From an uncultured Lachnospiraceae bacterium (GTDB lineage: Bacteria > Bacillota > Clostridia > Lachnospirales > Lachnospiraceae): a DNA stretch of 64,000 nt. The position numbers and the translations under genes were made by a program. The notes under the pieces are model-generated. The model saw nothing but the letters and a program-made list of their open reading frames with translations, was not told the DNA's origin and made no database searches. Each line of letters opens with the position of its first letter. Positions within the stretch are counted from its first letter, which is position 1. Location: the NCBI GenBank assembly GCA_910586015.1, contig CAJUGJ010000013.1:34106-98105 (forward strand). Direction: 5' to 3'. Of the stretch, positions 27,157 through 35,059 are shown in pieces.

Positions 27157-28263
27157 ATGTATTATAAATATGTAATTGTTGGAGCAGGTCTTGCAGGTCT
27201 TACAATAGCAGAACGTATCGCAAATCTTTTAAATGAACAAGTTTTGTTAATTGAAAAAAGGGGACATATTGGCGGAAATATTTATGATTTTTATAATGAA
27301 GATGGAATTTTAATTCATAAATATGGACCACATATTTTTCATACCAATGATCAAGAGGTATATGAATATCTAAGTACTTTTACAAAGTGGAATGATTTTT
27401 GGCATCGGGTGTTGAGTTATGTAGATGGAAATTTGATACCAATGCCAATTACAGTAGAAACGATCAATAAACTTTATCATTTGAATTTATCCTGTGAACA
27501 AGTGAAAGACTTTTTAGAATCAAAGGCAGTTTCGATACCAGAAATTCAAACAAGTAAGGATGTGGCATTAAGCAAGGTTGGAGAAGAAATCTATCAAAAG
27601 TTTTTTGAAAACTATACAAAAAAGCAATGGGGAATCGATCCAGCCAATATAGATACTTCTGTTATTTCTAGAATCCCTGTTAGGTACAATCGAGATACTA
27701 GATATTTTGCAGATAAATATCAGGGAATGCCAAAGTATGGCTATACTAAAATGTGTGAAGCAATGGCATCTCATCCAAATATTCGAATTTTATTACAGAC
27801 AAATTATAAAGAGATACTTTCTGATATTTCTTATGATACTTTGATTTTTACTGGACCAGCAGACGAATTTTATCAGTATAAGTTTGGACATTTGGCATAC
27901 CGCAGTCTTAGGTTGGAGTTTGAAACATTTGATAAAGAAAGTTATCAACCAGCTCCAGTTGTGAACTATCCAAATGACTATGATTTTACAAGAATTACAG
28001 AGTATAAAAAGTTGACTGGACAAGAACATAAAAAAACAACGATAGGAAAAGAATTTCCTTGTGCAGAGGGAGAACCATATTATCCATTTCCTACTAAAGA
28101 GTGTAGACAACAATTTGCTCTTTATCAAAAGGAAATGGAAAAAGAAACAAATGTATTTTTCCTTGGAAGGCTTGCAGAATATCGGTATTATAATATGGAT
28201 GCAGTAGTACGCAGTGCATTAGATCTATTTGAAACGAAAATAAAGAAAGGAACAAACAGATAA
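27157..28263 (+). CDS. glf: UDP-galactopyranose mutase
   Basis: A flavoenzyme that interconverts UDP-galactopyranose and UDP-galactofuranose, the donor for galactofuranose in cell-surface glycans; 368 residues. VGAGLAGLT (8-16) is the FAD-binding motif. YGPHIFHTN and the RIPVRYNRDTRYF segment with conserved arginines are characteristic. The ATG at 27157, after ATGAGG, gives MYYKYVIVGAG; a start at 27145 would put the ribosome binding site inside the gene. Its neighbours, a GT2 and two polytopic proteins, suggest a galactofuranose-containing polysaccharide. Confidence 0.96.
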   Translation: MYYKYVIVGAGLAGLTIAERIANLLNEQVLLIEKRGHIGGNIYDFYNEDGILIHKYGPHIFHTNDQEVYEYLSTFTKWNDFWHRVLSYVDGNLIPMPITVETINKLYHLNLSCEQVKDFLESKAVSIPEIQTSKDVALSKVGEEIYQKFFENYTKKQWGIDPANIDTSVISRIPVRYNRDTRYFADKYQGMPKYGYTKMCEAMASHPNIRILLQTNYKEILSDISYDTLIFTGPADEFYQYKFGHLAYRSLRLEFETFDKESYQPAPVVNYPNDYDFTRITEYKKLTGQEHKKTTIGKEFPCAEGEPYYPFPTKECRQQFALYQKEMEKETNVFFLGRLAEYRYYNMDAVVRSALDLFETKIKKGTNR

Positions 28264-28265
28264 AA

Positions 28266-28976
28266 ATGGAAAAGTTATATATAGTTATACCAGCATACAA
28301 TGAGGAGGAAACAATACAACAAGTAATCAAAGAGTGGTATCCTATTGTAGAAAAAGTAGGAGGGGAAAGCAGATTAGTAATTATTGACGATGGTAGTAAA
28401 GATAGAACTTATCAGATTATAAAAAAGGCAGCAGAACAGTATCCACAGTTAATTCCTTTAACAAAACCAAATAAAGGACATGGTGCAACGGTTCTCTATG
28501 GATATCAATACGCATTAAAAGAAGGAGCAGATTATATTTTTCAAACCGATTCAGATGGACAAACTTTGCCAAAAGAGTTTGGAGCATTTTGGAAACGAAG
28601 AAAAAAATATGCAATGGTTATTGGACATAGAAAAAATCGTCAAGATGGATTTTCAAGAATAGTTGTAACAAAGACATTAAAGTTAGTATTGTGGCTGTGT
28701 TTTCATGTTACTGTGACAGATGCCAATACTCCGTTTCGTCTTATGAAAGCAGATATTTTACGAGAGAATATTAAATTTGTACCAAAAGATTTCAATTTAT
28801 CCAATGTAGTAATTTCGGTAATTTATGCAAAGAAAAAACTTCCCGTTAAATATTTGCCAATTACATTCCGTCCAAGACAAGGAGGCGTTAATTCAATTAA
28901 TATGAAAAAAATTATAGGAATTGGAAAACAGGCAGTAAAGGATTTTAAACAATTAAATAAATGCCTGAAGTTTTAG
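28266..28976 (+). CDS. GT2 glycosyltransferase, dolichyl/polyprenyl-phosphate sugar synthase type
   Basis: A 236-residue GT-A fold enzyme with PAYNEEETI near the N-terminus, DDG at 41-43 and the metal-binding D95-S-D97. VTDANTPFRLMK is typical of polyprenyl-phosphate mannose/glucose synthases. It lacks C-terminal membrane helices, so it is the short cytoplasmic form that makes a lipid-linked sugar on the inner membrane face. The polytopic proteins on either side could then use that donor outside; this is inferred. It starts 2 bases after glf ends, with AAAGGAA 13 bases upstream. Confidence 0.88.
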   Translation: MEKLYIVIPAYNEEETIQQVIKEWYPIVEKVGGESRLVIIDDGSKDRTYQIIKKAAEQYPQLIPLTKPNKGHGATVLYGYQYALKEGADYIFQTDSDGQTLPKEFGAFWKRRKKYAMVIGHRKNRQDGFSRIVVTKTLKLVLWLCFHVTVTDANTPFRLMKADILRENIKFVPKDFNLSNVVISVIYAKKKLPVKYLPITFRPRQGGVNSINMKKIIGIGKQAVKDFKQLNKCLKF

Positions 28977-28986
28977 GGGGATATAA

Positions 28987-31338
28987 ATGAGGCAAAAGAA
29001 ATTAAAGTTATTACCATGGATAATTTTAACTACAGGGTTTTTGTCAGTCTTTTTATTTGCTAAATGGCTATTAAAAGATGACTTTATGGTTTTTTTACAA
29101 TGGAATGTTGCACTTATACTTTTAGGAGTTATATTCTATCCAATAACAGGGTTGATTTTTCATAAATTTTATGACGGTGGATGGTTATTTTCTAAAACAA
29201 TAGGGGTTGCTTGTGGTGGATGGCTCGTTTGGTATCTATCTTCTACCTTATTTTCTTTTTCAAGAGTTACCTGTATAGTATGTATACTTATATGGCTTAT
29301 TATTAATATCTTTTTGTTTTGGACTTTAACTCACTTTTCAAAGAAAAAAAGCCAAAAAGTTCCTTCCTTATTTTCAAAAGAAAAAGTATTTCATATGCTT
29401 TGTTCTGAATTTATTTTTTTAACAGCATTTGTACTTTGGACATATTTAAGGGGATTTAAACCAGAAGCTTATGGAACAGAAAAGTTTATGGATTATGGTT
29501 TTATGACTGCAATGTTACGTTCGAAACATATGCCACCACAAGATCTTTGGTTTGCAGGAGAAACGATCAACTATTATTATGTAGGACAATTCTTAGCCTC
29601 TTATTTAACGAAACTTTGTGGAACTACTGCAAATTATGGATATAATCTCATGTTGACTATGTTAGCTGCGTTTGGATTTTCTTTGCCTTATTCTATTGCC
29701 TCTAATGTAGCAAAAGTTTGGATAGAAGATAACCAAAAAAATAAAGAAACACATTTTCATATAAAAGAGAATATTTTAACAGTAATTTGTGGTTTAGTAG
29801 CTGGAATTGGAGTTTCTCTTGCAGGAAATGGTCATTATCCAATCTATGCAAAGATTAAGCCATGGATTCAAAAACTAAAAGGAGAAGTTATAGATTCGTA
29901 TTGGTTTCCAAATGCAACTAGATATATTGGATATAATCCAGAAACAGACGATAAAACGATTCATGAATTTCCATCCTATTCTTTTGTACTTGGAGATTTA
30001 CATGCCCATGTTATTAATATTATGTTTATTTTAACAGTACTTGCATTACTATTTGCATGGCTGTTATATCGAAAAGAAACAATGGATAAAGTAAGAAATC
30101 AGATGGCGACAGAAACAAAGAGTCTACTTACAGAGGCATTTCATCCAGCAATTATTTTTATTGGATTTTTTATTGGATTATTTCAGACAACAAATTTTTG
30201 GGATTTTCCAATCTATTTTGTTGTTTCAGGAGCAATTATTTTATTTTCCAATGCAATCATTTATCAATTTTCAAAAAAGACCATCCTTTTAACAGCAATT
30301 CATGCGGCAGTAATTCTTGGAATTAGTACGATTGTATGTCTTCCATTTACACTTACATTTCACAATATTTCTGCTGGAATTGCTCTGACTGTAACAAGAA
30401 CACCAATTTATCAATTAGCTGTCCTTTGGGGACTTCCAATTACTTGTGTTATTGTCTATTTGGTTTTTATTATTTTGACACAGAAAAAGGAAGGAATATA
30501 CCAAAAAGAAAGCAAGCAAAAGAAAAATCGGCTTTTTTGTCTGATTGGAAATCTTTCTACACCAGATCTATTTATTTTAACAATTAGCTGTTGTGCGATT
30601 GGACTTGTTATTATGCCAGAAATTATTTATGTGATTGATATTTATTCTGGTTCTTATAAACGTGCCAATACAATGTTTAAATTGACATATCAAGCTTTTA
30701 TTATGTTTGGTATCAGTATGAGTTTTATCTTTTTAAAATTAATCTGTTTTTCTAAAGAAAAGAAAAGAGTAATTTTAGGAGTAATTGGTTTTTTAGTTTG
30801 GCTTACAACAGTTCCTTATATTTATACTTCCTGTAAAAGTTGGTTTGGAAATATAAAAGATACAAGTGGGTATAAAGGAATCGACGCAGCAGCTTTTGTA
30901 AAAAATGAATCCGAAGATGATGCCAAAGCAGTGGATTGGCTCAATAAAAATATTAAAGGAAGTCCTGTTTTACTAGAAGCTCCGGGTGATAGTTATACGT
31001 ATTACGAGAGAATTTCTGTTTTAACTGGATTACCTACTATATTAGGATGGAAAACGCATGAGTGGTTATGGCGAAGTGATGAAACAGGAGACTTTCCAAT
31101 CTCTGTTTCAGAACGTCAAGTTGATGTCGAAACGATTTATACATCCAGAGAAAAACAAGAAGTACAGAAGCTTTTAGAAAAGTATCAAGTAGAATATATC
31201 TATATTGGCGGCTGTGAACGTGAAAAATATGGAGTAGACTTGAATGAACTATTGTTAAGAAGTCTGGGAACAGTTGTTTTTCCAGAAGGGGATGAAAGTT
31301 ACTTTGCAGGAACTTATATTATACAAGTAAATCGATAG
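28987..31338 (+). CDS. DUF2298 (Chlor_Arch_YYY) membrane protein, probable glycosyltransferase
   Basis: A 783-residue polytopic protein with about 13-15 helices. The DUF2298 signatures are FMDYGFMTAMLRS, FAGETINYYYVGQFLASYL and FPSYSFVLGDLHAHVINIMF. The extracytoplasmic C-terminal tail (about 630-783) contains VDWLNKNIKGSPVLLEAPGDSYT. The family lacks firm biochemistry but resembles GT-C glycosyltransferases. AGGGGGA lies before the ATG, 10 bases after the GT2 stop. It ends the glycan gene run, and a perfect inverted repeat follows. Confidence 0.85.
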   Translation: MRQKKLKLLPWIILTTGFLSVFLFAKWLLKDDFMVFLQWNVALILLGVIFYPITGLIFHKFYDGGWLFSKTIGVACGGWLVWYLSSTLFSFSRVTCIVCILIWLIINIFLFWTLTHFSKKKSQKVPSLFSKEKVFHMLCSEFIFLTAFVLWTYLRGFKPEAYGTEKFMDYGFMTAMLRSKHMPPQDLWFAGETINYYYVGQFLASYLTKLCGTTANYGYNLMLTMLAAFGFSLPYSIASNVAKVWIEDNQKNKETHFHIKENILTVICGLVAGIGVSLAGNGHYPIYAKIKPWIQKLKGEVIDSYWFPNATRYIGYNPETDDKTIHEFPSYSFVLGDLHAHVINIMFILTVLALLFAWLLYRKETMDKVRNQMATETKSLLTEAFHPAIIFIGFFIGLFQTTNFWDFPIYFVVSGAIILFSNAIIYQFSKKTILLTAIHAAVILGISTIVCLPFTLTFHNISAGIALTVTRTPIYQLAVLWGLPITCVIVYLVFIILTQKKEGIYQKESKQKKNRLFCLIGNLSTPDLFILTISCCAIGLVIMPEIIYVIDIYSGSYKRANTMFKLTYQAFIMFGISMSFIFLKLICFSKEKKRVILGVIGFLVWLTTVPYIYTSCKSWFGNIKDTSGYKGIDAAAFVKNESEDDAKAVDWLNKNIKGSPVLLEAPGDSYTYYERISVLTGLPTILGWKTHEWLWRSDETGDFPISVSERQVDVETIYTSREKQEVQKLLEKYQVEYIYIGGCEREKYGVDLNELLLRSLGTVVFPEGDESYFAGTYIIQVNR

Positions 31339-31348
31339 AAACAAATAA

Positions 31349-31402
31349 AACAAACGTATGAAGAGATTTTTCCTTTATAAAATTTCGATTCATACGTTTG
31401 TT
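31349..31402. repeat. Perfect 14-base-pair inverted repeat
   Basis: AACAAACGTATGAA (31349-31362) and TTCATACGTTTGTT (31389-31402) are perfect complements around a 26-base loop. It lies just after the DUF2298 stop. No T-tract follows on either strand, so it is not a canonical intrinsic terminator; it could be a processing or stability stem or an operator. Confidence 0.75.
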
Positions 31403-31459
31403 GAAAAGCATTACAATATAGAAAAAAATACATATAAATTTAAGGGGATAGTTTTTATT

Positions 31460-31876
31460 ATGAAAAAGAAAGCGATAGTTATGTGGATAATTTTTGTGGT
31501 ATGCGTGATCAGTACAATAGCACTACGATATTTTTCAGACAGACAACAGATACAATATGAAACGGTTTCGGCAAAGGTCATAAGTGCAGAGAAAAAGACA
31601 TTAAAGAATCGTTCAAACGGCAATACATATACTTCCTATCATGTTACTGTAGAATATGAAGGAAAGGAGTATGAACTTAAAAATGCACATAGTACATATG
31701 AATATCCTAAAGGAAAAGAGATTACAGCATATCTGTCCCGTGGCAATTTATATGCAGATGTAGCAGGAGTAAAGTCTTCAACGCCTCTTTTCTATGCTTA
31801 TTTCGGTTTTTTGGTTGGAAGTATAGTAATGCTTTGTGTAGCAATAAATTCTTCAGTAAAAGCAAAACGCAAATAA
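31460..31876 (+). CDS. DUF3592-like small membrane protein
   Basis: A 138-residue protein with two membrane helices (about 6-24 and 110-129) flanking an extracytoplasmic beta-rich domain. That domain reads VSAKVISAEKKT, then TSYHVTVEYEGKEYEL, the usual look of DUF3592 proteins. The ATG at 31460 follows AAGGGG at a long spacing. The frame is open further upstream, but that part would run through the inverted-repeat hairpin and has no ribosome binding site. Function unknown. Confidence 0.65.
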   Translation: MKKKAIVMWIIFVVCVISTIALRYFSDRQQIQYETVSAKVISAEKKTLKNRSNGNTYTSYHVTVEYEGKEYELKNAHSTYEYPKGKEITAYLSRGNLYADVAGVKSSTPLFYAYFGFLVGSIVMLCVAINSSVKAKRK

Positions 31877-31894
31877 TATATCTCAATAATTTTT

Positions 31895-31930
31895 GTGATG
31901 GTTTAGATTTTTCAAAACCATCACTTTTTT
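31895..31930 (+). terminator. Terminator after DUF3592-like gene
   Basis: GTGATGGTTT (31895-31904) pairs with AAACCATCAC (31915-31924), followed by six T. It faces the convergent HTH gene. Confidence 0.88.
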
Positions 31931-32284
31931 CTAAATTTCTTTAGATTGGATATCTAAAAGTTTATGGATGGCTGGGCGCATTTCAGGATGTTTACGATAT
32001 TGAGTAACAAGACATTCTTCTTCTAAGGTTAAGTTAAGATCCGTTTTGGTGCTTTTTTCATCTTTATAGCCGAAAACTTGTAATATATCCTCAATTCCAT
32101 AAAGTTCACAAAGTAACATAAGAGTATCGGCAGAAGGTTGAGTTGTACCATGTTCCCAAGCATAGATTGTTTTAGGAGCTGCAACAATATTATAATCCTT
32201 TAATAAACTTGAAACTTGTTTTACAGATAGATAATTTAATTTTCTATAATAGCGTAACATTGTAGGTATTCTTTCGTTTCTCAT
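31931..32284 (-). CDS. XRE-family HTH transcriptional regulator
   Basis: A 117-residue DNA-binding protein. The N-terminal helix-turn-helix domain runs to about residue 75 and includes LSVKQVSSLL, then KTIYAWEHGTTQPSADTLMLLCELYGI, the recognition-helix region of Cro/CI-type regulators. The rest is a short helical tail. AAGGAGAGAT precedes the ATG. Its promoter lies about 150 bases upstream and faces away from the small HTH gene at 32593, a typical regulator arrangement. Targets unknown. Confidence 0.85.
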   Translation of the reverse strand: MRNERIPTMLRYYRKLNYLSVKQVSSLLKDYNIVAAPKTIYAWEHGTTQPSADTLMLLCELYGIEDILQVFGYKDEKSTKTDLNLTLEEECLVTQYRKHPEMRPAIHKLLDIQSKEI

Positions 32285-32440
32285 TTAATATCTCTCCTTT
32301 ATGTGATTTGTATTATGACTTCTTCTACTTCCAAAATATTCTTCTTTTGTGTCATAAACATATTTTATCATGTTTAACCATTTCTGGCTATATTTTTAAT
32401 TACTTAACATCGCTCCTTCGTAAATTTTTTCTTCTCTATT

Positions 32441-32469
32441 ATAGTATATCGAGAATTTTATAGTGTCAA
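32441..32469 (-). promoter_or_regulatory. Promoter of the minus-strand HTH gene
   Basis: Minus-strand TTGACA (32464-32469) and TACTAT (32441-32446) with 17-base spacing; a further TATAAT overlaps just downstream. The 5' untranslated region would be about 150 bases. Confidence 0.75.
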
Positions 32470-32497
32470 GAAAACTCTTAAGAAAAGAAAAAAGCTG

Positions 32498-32526
32498 TTG
32501 AAATTCTTTATAAAAGAGAATATAAT
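32498..32526 (+). promoter_or_regulatory. Promoter of the plus-strand small HTH gene
   Basis: TTGAAA (32498-32503) and a perfect TATAAT (32521-32526) with 17-base spacing. It diverges from the minus-strand promoter, the two -35 boxes being about 30 bases apart. The 308-base gap between the HTH genes (32285-32592) otherwise shows only A/T-rich sequence. Confidence 0.78.
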
Positions 32527-32592
32527 GGTAATAAATAGAATAATTTCTTGATTAAAAAGAATATATAAATCAAATTACAAAGGAGAAAGAGG

Positions 32593-32796
32593 ATGGGAAT
32601 AACAGAACGTCTAATTGAGTATATGGGAAATAACAACATTTCTTTAGAAAAGATTTCACAACAGACAAAGATTCCAATAACAAAACTAAAACGGGGAGGA
32701 AAACGATCACTTACTGCGGAAGAACTTTGTATATTATGTACTATTTTACATATCCGCCCAGAAGATTTTTATGAAAAACAGATAAAACAAAATTAA
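32593..32796 (+). CDS. Small XRE-like HTH protein, 67 residues
   Basis: A short protein made almost entirely of one helix-turn-helix domain: ERLIEYMGNNNISLEKISQQ, then TKIPITKLKRGGKRSLTAEE, then LHIRPEDFY. It resembles Cro/CI-type regulators cut to the DNA-binding unit. AAGGAGAAAGAGG precedes the ATG. It is divergent from the larger HTH gene and 85 bases upstream of the repeat-bearing DUF4397 gene, which it may control; that link is inferred from position only. Confidence 0.75.
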   Translation: MGITERLIEYMGNNNISLEKISQQTKIPITKLKRGGKRSLTAEELCILCTILHIRPEDFYEKQIKQN

Positions 32797-32881
32797 AAAG
32801 AAAAATAAAAATTTAAGTAAACATTTTAATATTTTTGCATACGCTGATAGTAAAAGTGACAAAAAGGAAACAGGAGATCCT

Positions 32882-33988
32882 ATGAATCATTTTTCGAGCT
32901 ATGAGGATATGAAACGACAATTATTTTATTCAAAGCAAGAAGAAGGAACAGGAGATAGAGATACTGGATGTTATGTTGGAGGTAAAGAAAGTGGAGTTAT
33001 GACACCACAAAATGGGGTATCTCCAAGATCGGGTGGAGTACCAGTGACACCAATTGCACCAGAAGGATCGATGCCAGTAGCACCTAGACCAGATGAAGAT
33101 ATGAGTCATATACCAACGACACCAATTGCGCCAGAAGGGTCAATGCCAGTAGCACCTGAACCAGATGAAGATATGAATCATATACCAGTGACACCAATTG
33201 CACCAGAAGGATCGATGCCAGTAGCACCTGGACCAGATGAAGATATGAGTCATATACCAACGACGCCAATTGCGCCAGAAGGGTCGATGCCAGTAGCACC
33301 TGGACCGGGAGTTACAATTTTACCACCAATTGTAATTAACTATGCAACTGTAAGAGTTTTTCATGCAGCATCTAATTTTGTTCCACTTCGTGTTACAATA
33401 GGAAATCGAACACTGACAAATGATCTAGCATTTGGAAAAGTTTCTGGCTATAGTAGAATTACAGATGGTTTTCGAATTGTAACTGTATATAGTACAGTAT
33501 CCAATGAAGTATTACTTAGAGCAACACTTCCATTTACATCAGGGCAAAAGATAACACTTGCAATCATCAATACTGCAAATGGACTAGAGATCGTAACAGT
33601 TTCAGATACTGCCTGCCGCAATATTATGAATAACAGAGGATGTCTTCGTGCAGCAAATCTGACATTTGACGATGGACCATTTGATATTATTTTAAGTGAT
33701 GGACGTATGGTCTTTTCGGATGTCCGTCAAAAAGAAGTAACCTCTTGGAAACAGGCAGTTCCAGGAGATTATGAATTTTACATTATGGAAACGCCATATG
33801 GAGTAATGCCGATTGATACTATGGGACGGTTAGAAGAGATGCCATATATTACTCAGGGTAGATATGTAGATGCTTCGTATTTGTTGAATTTCTATGTTAG
33901 AGTCAATGCTAAAAATATGTATACTGCATATATTATCGGCGGATATTACTCTGTAATGCCGCTTCAGGTGGTTGTAATCGAAGATTAA
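32882..33988 (+). CDS. DUF4397-domain protein with N-terminal 24-residue tandem repeats
   Basis: A 368-residue protein. Residues about 55-142 are three full copies and one partial copy of a 24-residue unit, TPIAPEGSMPVAPxPDEDMx followed by HIPx. The rest holds a DUF4397 region starting YATVRVFHAASNFVPLRV, rich in beta strands, with NTANGLEIVTVSDTACRN later. No signal peptide or anchor is visible, which is odd for a domain usually found in exported proteins. AGGAGA lies before the ATG. It is flanked by its own terminator, so it is probably a single-gene unit. A spore- or cell-surface role is possible but unproven. Confidence 0.75.
   Translation: MNHFSSYEDMKRQLFYSKQEEGTGDRDTGCYVGGKESGVMTPQNGVSPRSGGVPVTPIAPEGSMPVAPRPDEDMSHIPTTPIAPEGSMPVAPEPDEDMNHIPVTPIAPEGSMPVAPGPDEDMSHIPTTPIAPEGSMPVAPGPGVTILPPIVINYATVRVFHAASNFVPLRVTIGNRTLTNDLAFGKVSGYSRITDGFRIVTVYSTVSNEVLLRATLPFTSGQKITLAIINTANGLEIVTVSDTACRNIMNNRGCLRAANLTFDDGPFDIILSDGRMVFSDVRQKEVTSWKQAVPGDYEFYIMETPYGVMPIDTMGRLEEMPYITQGRYVDASYLLNFYVRVNAKNMYTAYIIGGYYSVMPLQVVVIED
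33046..33305 (+). repeat. 72-base tandem repeat within the DUF4397 gene
   Basis: The motif GACACCAATTG recurs at 33046, 33118 and 33190, and as GACGCCAATTG at 33262, a strict 72-base period. Units 1 and 3 share ATTGCACCAGAAGGATCG, while units 2 and 4 share ATTGCGCCAGAAGGGTC. The array thus looks like a duplicated 144-base double unit. Confidence 0.92.
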
Positions 33989-33995
33989 ATAATAG

Positions 33996-34062
33996 AAGCT
34001 GTTGTAAAATAAGATTTAACTGTCATAAGATAGTATAAAATTTTATTTTGCAACAGCTTTTA
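33996..34062 (+). terminator. Terminator after DUF4397 gene
   Basis: AAGCTGTTGTAAAATAA pairs with TTATTTTGCAACAGCTT around an A/T-rich loop, followed by TTTAAT. It is a long stem with one G-T pair. Confidence 0.8.
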
Positions 34063-34143
34063 ATAAATAATATCAAAAAAAATAAAAATATAAAATTTAT
34101 TGACAAATTTTATTAGATAATTTACAATAGAAAAAAGTATGTA

Positions 34144-34424
34144 ATGATTGGAATTAAACCAATGTTAAAATCAGAATCAATCATAATTCCTTCAACAATT
34201 ATATTTACTATTATAATAAAAGAAACATTTGAGTACATAAAAAAATATAATGATTACAAAAGAAAAAAAAAATTAGAAATACAATATTTTTAGCTATATA
34301 TTATATCATATTTTTAATTGGAATAGTATATCAATTAACAAGGATAAAGAATCCATTCTATTATATATTGTTATTTATTATCTTTCTTTGTGATGTAATT
34401 ATATTTCTTGTATTAAAAAAATAG
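34144..34424 (+). pseudogene. Frameshifted copy of the small membrane protein at 34.5 kb
   Basis: From ATG 34144 the frame reads IIFTIIIKETFEYIKKYNDY and then hits a run of nine A (34264-34272), after which it soon ends. Shifting one frame restores IRNTIFLA and IKNPFYYILLFIIFL, ending at TAG 34422. The repaired product aligns along its length with the intact neighbour (VIFVVVIRQTFDYIKGFQDY; IRNGLFLA; INDPFYYISLGIVFL). The change is best explained by loss of one A in the homopolymer, unless programmed slippage restores the frame. The rest of 34063-34143 and 34425-34499 shows no feature except a possible residual frame reported separately. Confidence 0.8.
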
Positions 34425-34538
34425 TAATATAATAATTAGGATAGTTTAGAAGAAATACGGTAATTATTTTGTGATCGGGAACCAAGAAAGCTTTAATTAA
34501 TGAGTGGCAAGAAGCCTGTGCGGAAATGTGGGAAAAAT

Positions 34539-34808
34539 ATGATAGAATTAAGCAGAGTAAACATGGTTTCAACGGTAATTTTCGTTGTTGTAATACGGCA
34601 GACCTTTGACTACATAAAAGGATTTCAGGATTATGAAAAAAAGCAAAAGATCCGGAATGGATTATTTTTAGCTAGTTTTTATATAACGCTTTTCATTGAG
34701 ATGCTCTATCGAATGAAAAAGATAAATGATCCTTTCTATTATATATCTTTAGGTATTGTTTTTCTCTATGATCTAACTGTTTTTATTATATTTGAAAAGA
34801 TAAAATAA
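34539..34808 (+). CDS. Small membrane protein, intact copy
   Basis: A protein of about 89 residues with two or three membrane helices: VSTVIFVVVIRQTF, GLFLASFYITLFIEMLY and ISLGIVFLYDLTVFIIF. The frame also opens at ATG 34500, but the first residues there overlap a different, protein-like frame, do not match the neighbouring copy, and neither ATG has a good ribosome binding site. ATG 34539 is the better guess. It is the tandem paralogue of the frameshifted gene at 34144. I do not recognise the family. Confidence 0.5.
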   Translation: MIELSRVNMVSTVIFVVVIRQTFDYIKGFQDYEKKQKIRNGLFLASFYITLFIEMLYRMKKINDPFYYISLGIVFLYDLTVFIIFEKIK

Positions 34809-34835
34809 TTTATAGAAATTTATGAAAACTTAAAG

Positions 34836-34876
34836 CAGATATCTAAAAAAAGAAGATTTTTGGACATCTGTTTTTT
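34836..34876 (+). terminator. Weak terminator after small membrane protein
   Basis: CAGAT (34836-34840) pairs with ATCTG (34866-34870), extended inward past one mismatch, and is followed by six T. Confidence 0.55.
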
Positions 34877-34885
34877 AATAACCTT

Positions 34886-35018
34886 TTATATATAAGTATC
34901 AGAAACAAACTGCAGTTCTGCCATAATTCCATAATGATCACTGGTACACATATTACTATTTGGAAATATCTCTGTACCAAAAATGATAAAGTTATTCATT
35001 CCAAATGTTATAGGAGGT
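34886..35018 (-). pseudogene. C-terminal fragment of an endonuclease/exonuclease/phosphatase family protein
   Basis: The minus strand reads PPITFGMNNFIIFGTEIF, then SDHYGIMAELQFVSDTY, then a stop at 34886-34888. SDHxGxxAE is the C-terminal catalytic Asp-His motif of the EEP (DNase I/AP endonuclease-like) superfamily. Only about 44 residues remain and no start or upstream part is present, so this is a remnant. It lies just downstream of the kinase gene on the same strand. Confidence 0.6.
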
Positions 35019-35059
35019 AACTTTTAAAGTACATTTATTTTTCTGAATAATATTTATCC

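Noticed and set aside
31358..31459. N-terminal extension of the DUF3592-like protein
   Set aside because: The extra residues run through the inverted repeat, have no ribosome binding site and place charged residues before the normal membrane helix.
33046..33305. Regular repeats resembling a CRISPR array
   Set aside because: The repeats are contiguous 72-base coding units in frame with a protein, with no unique spacers and no cas genes.
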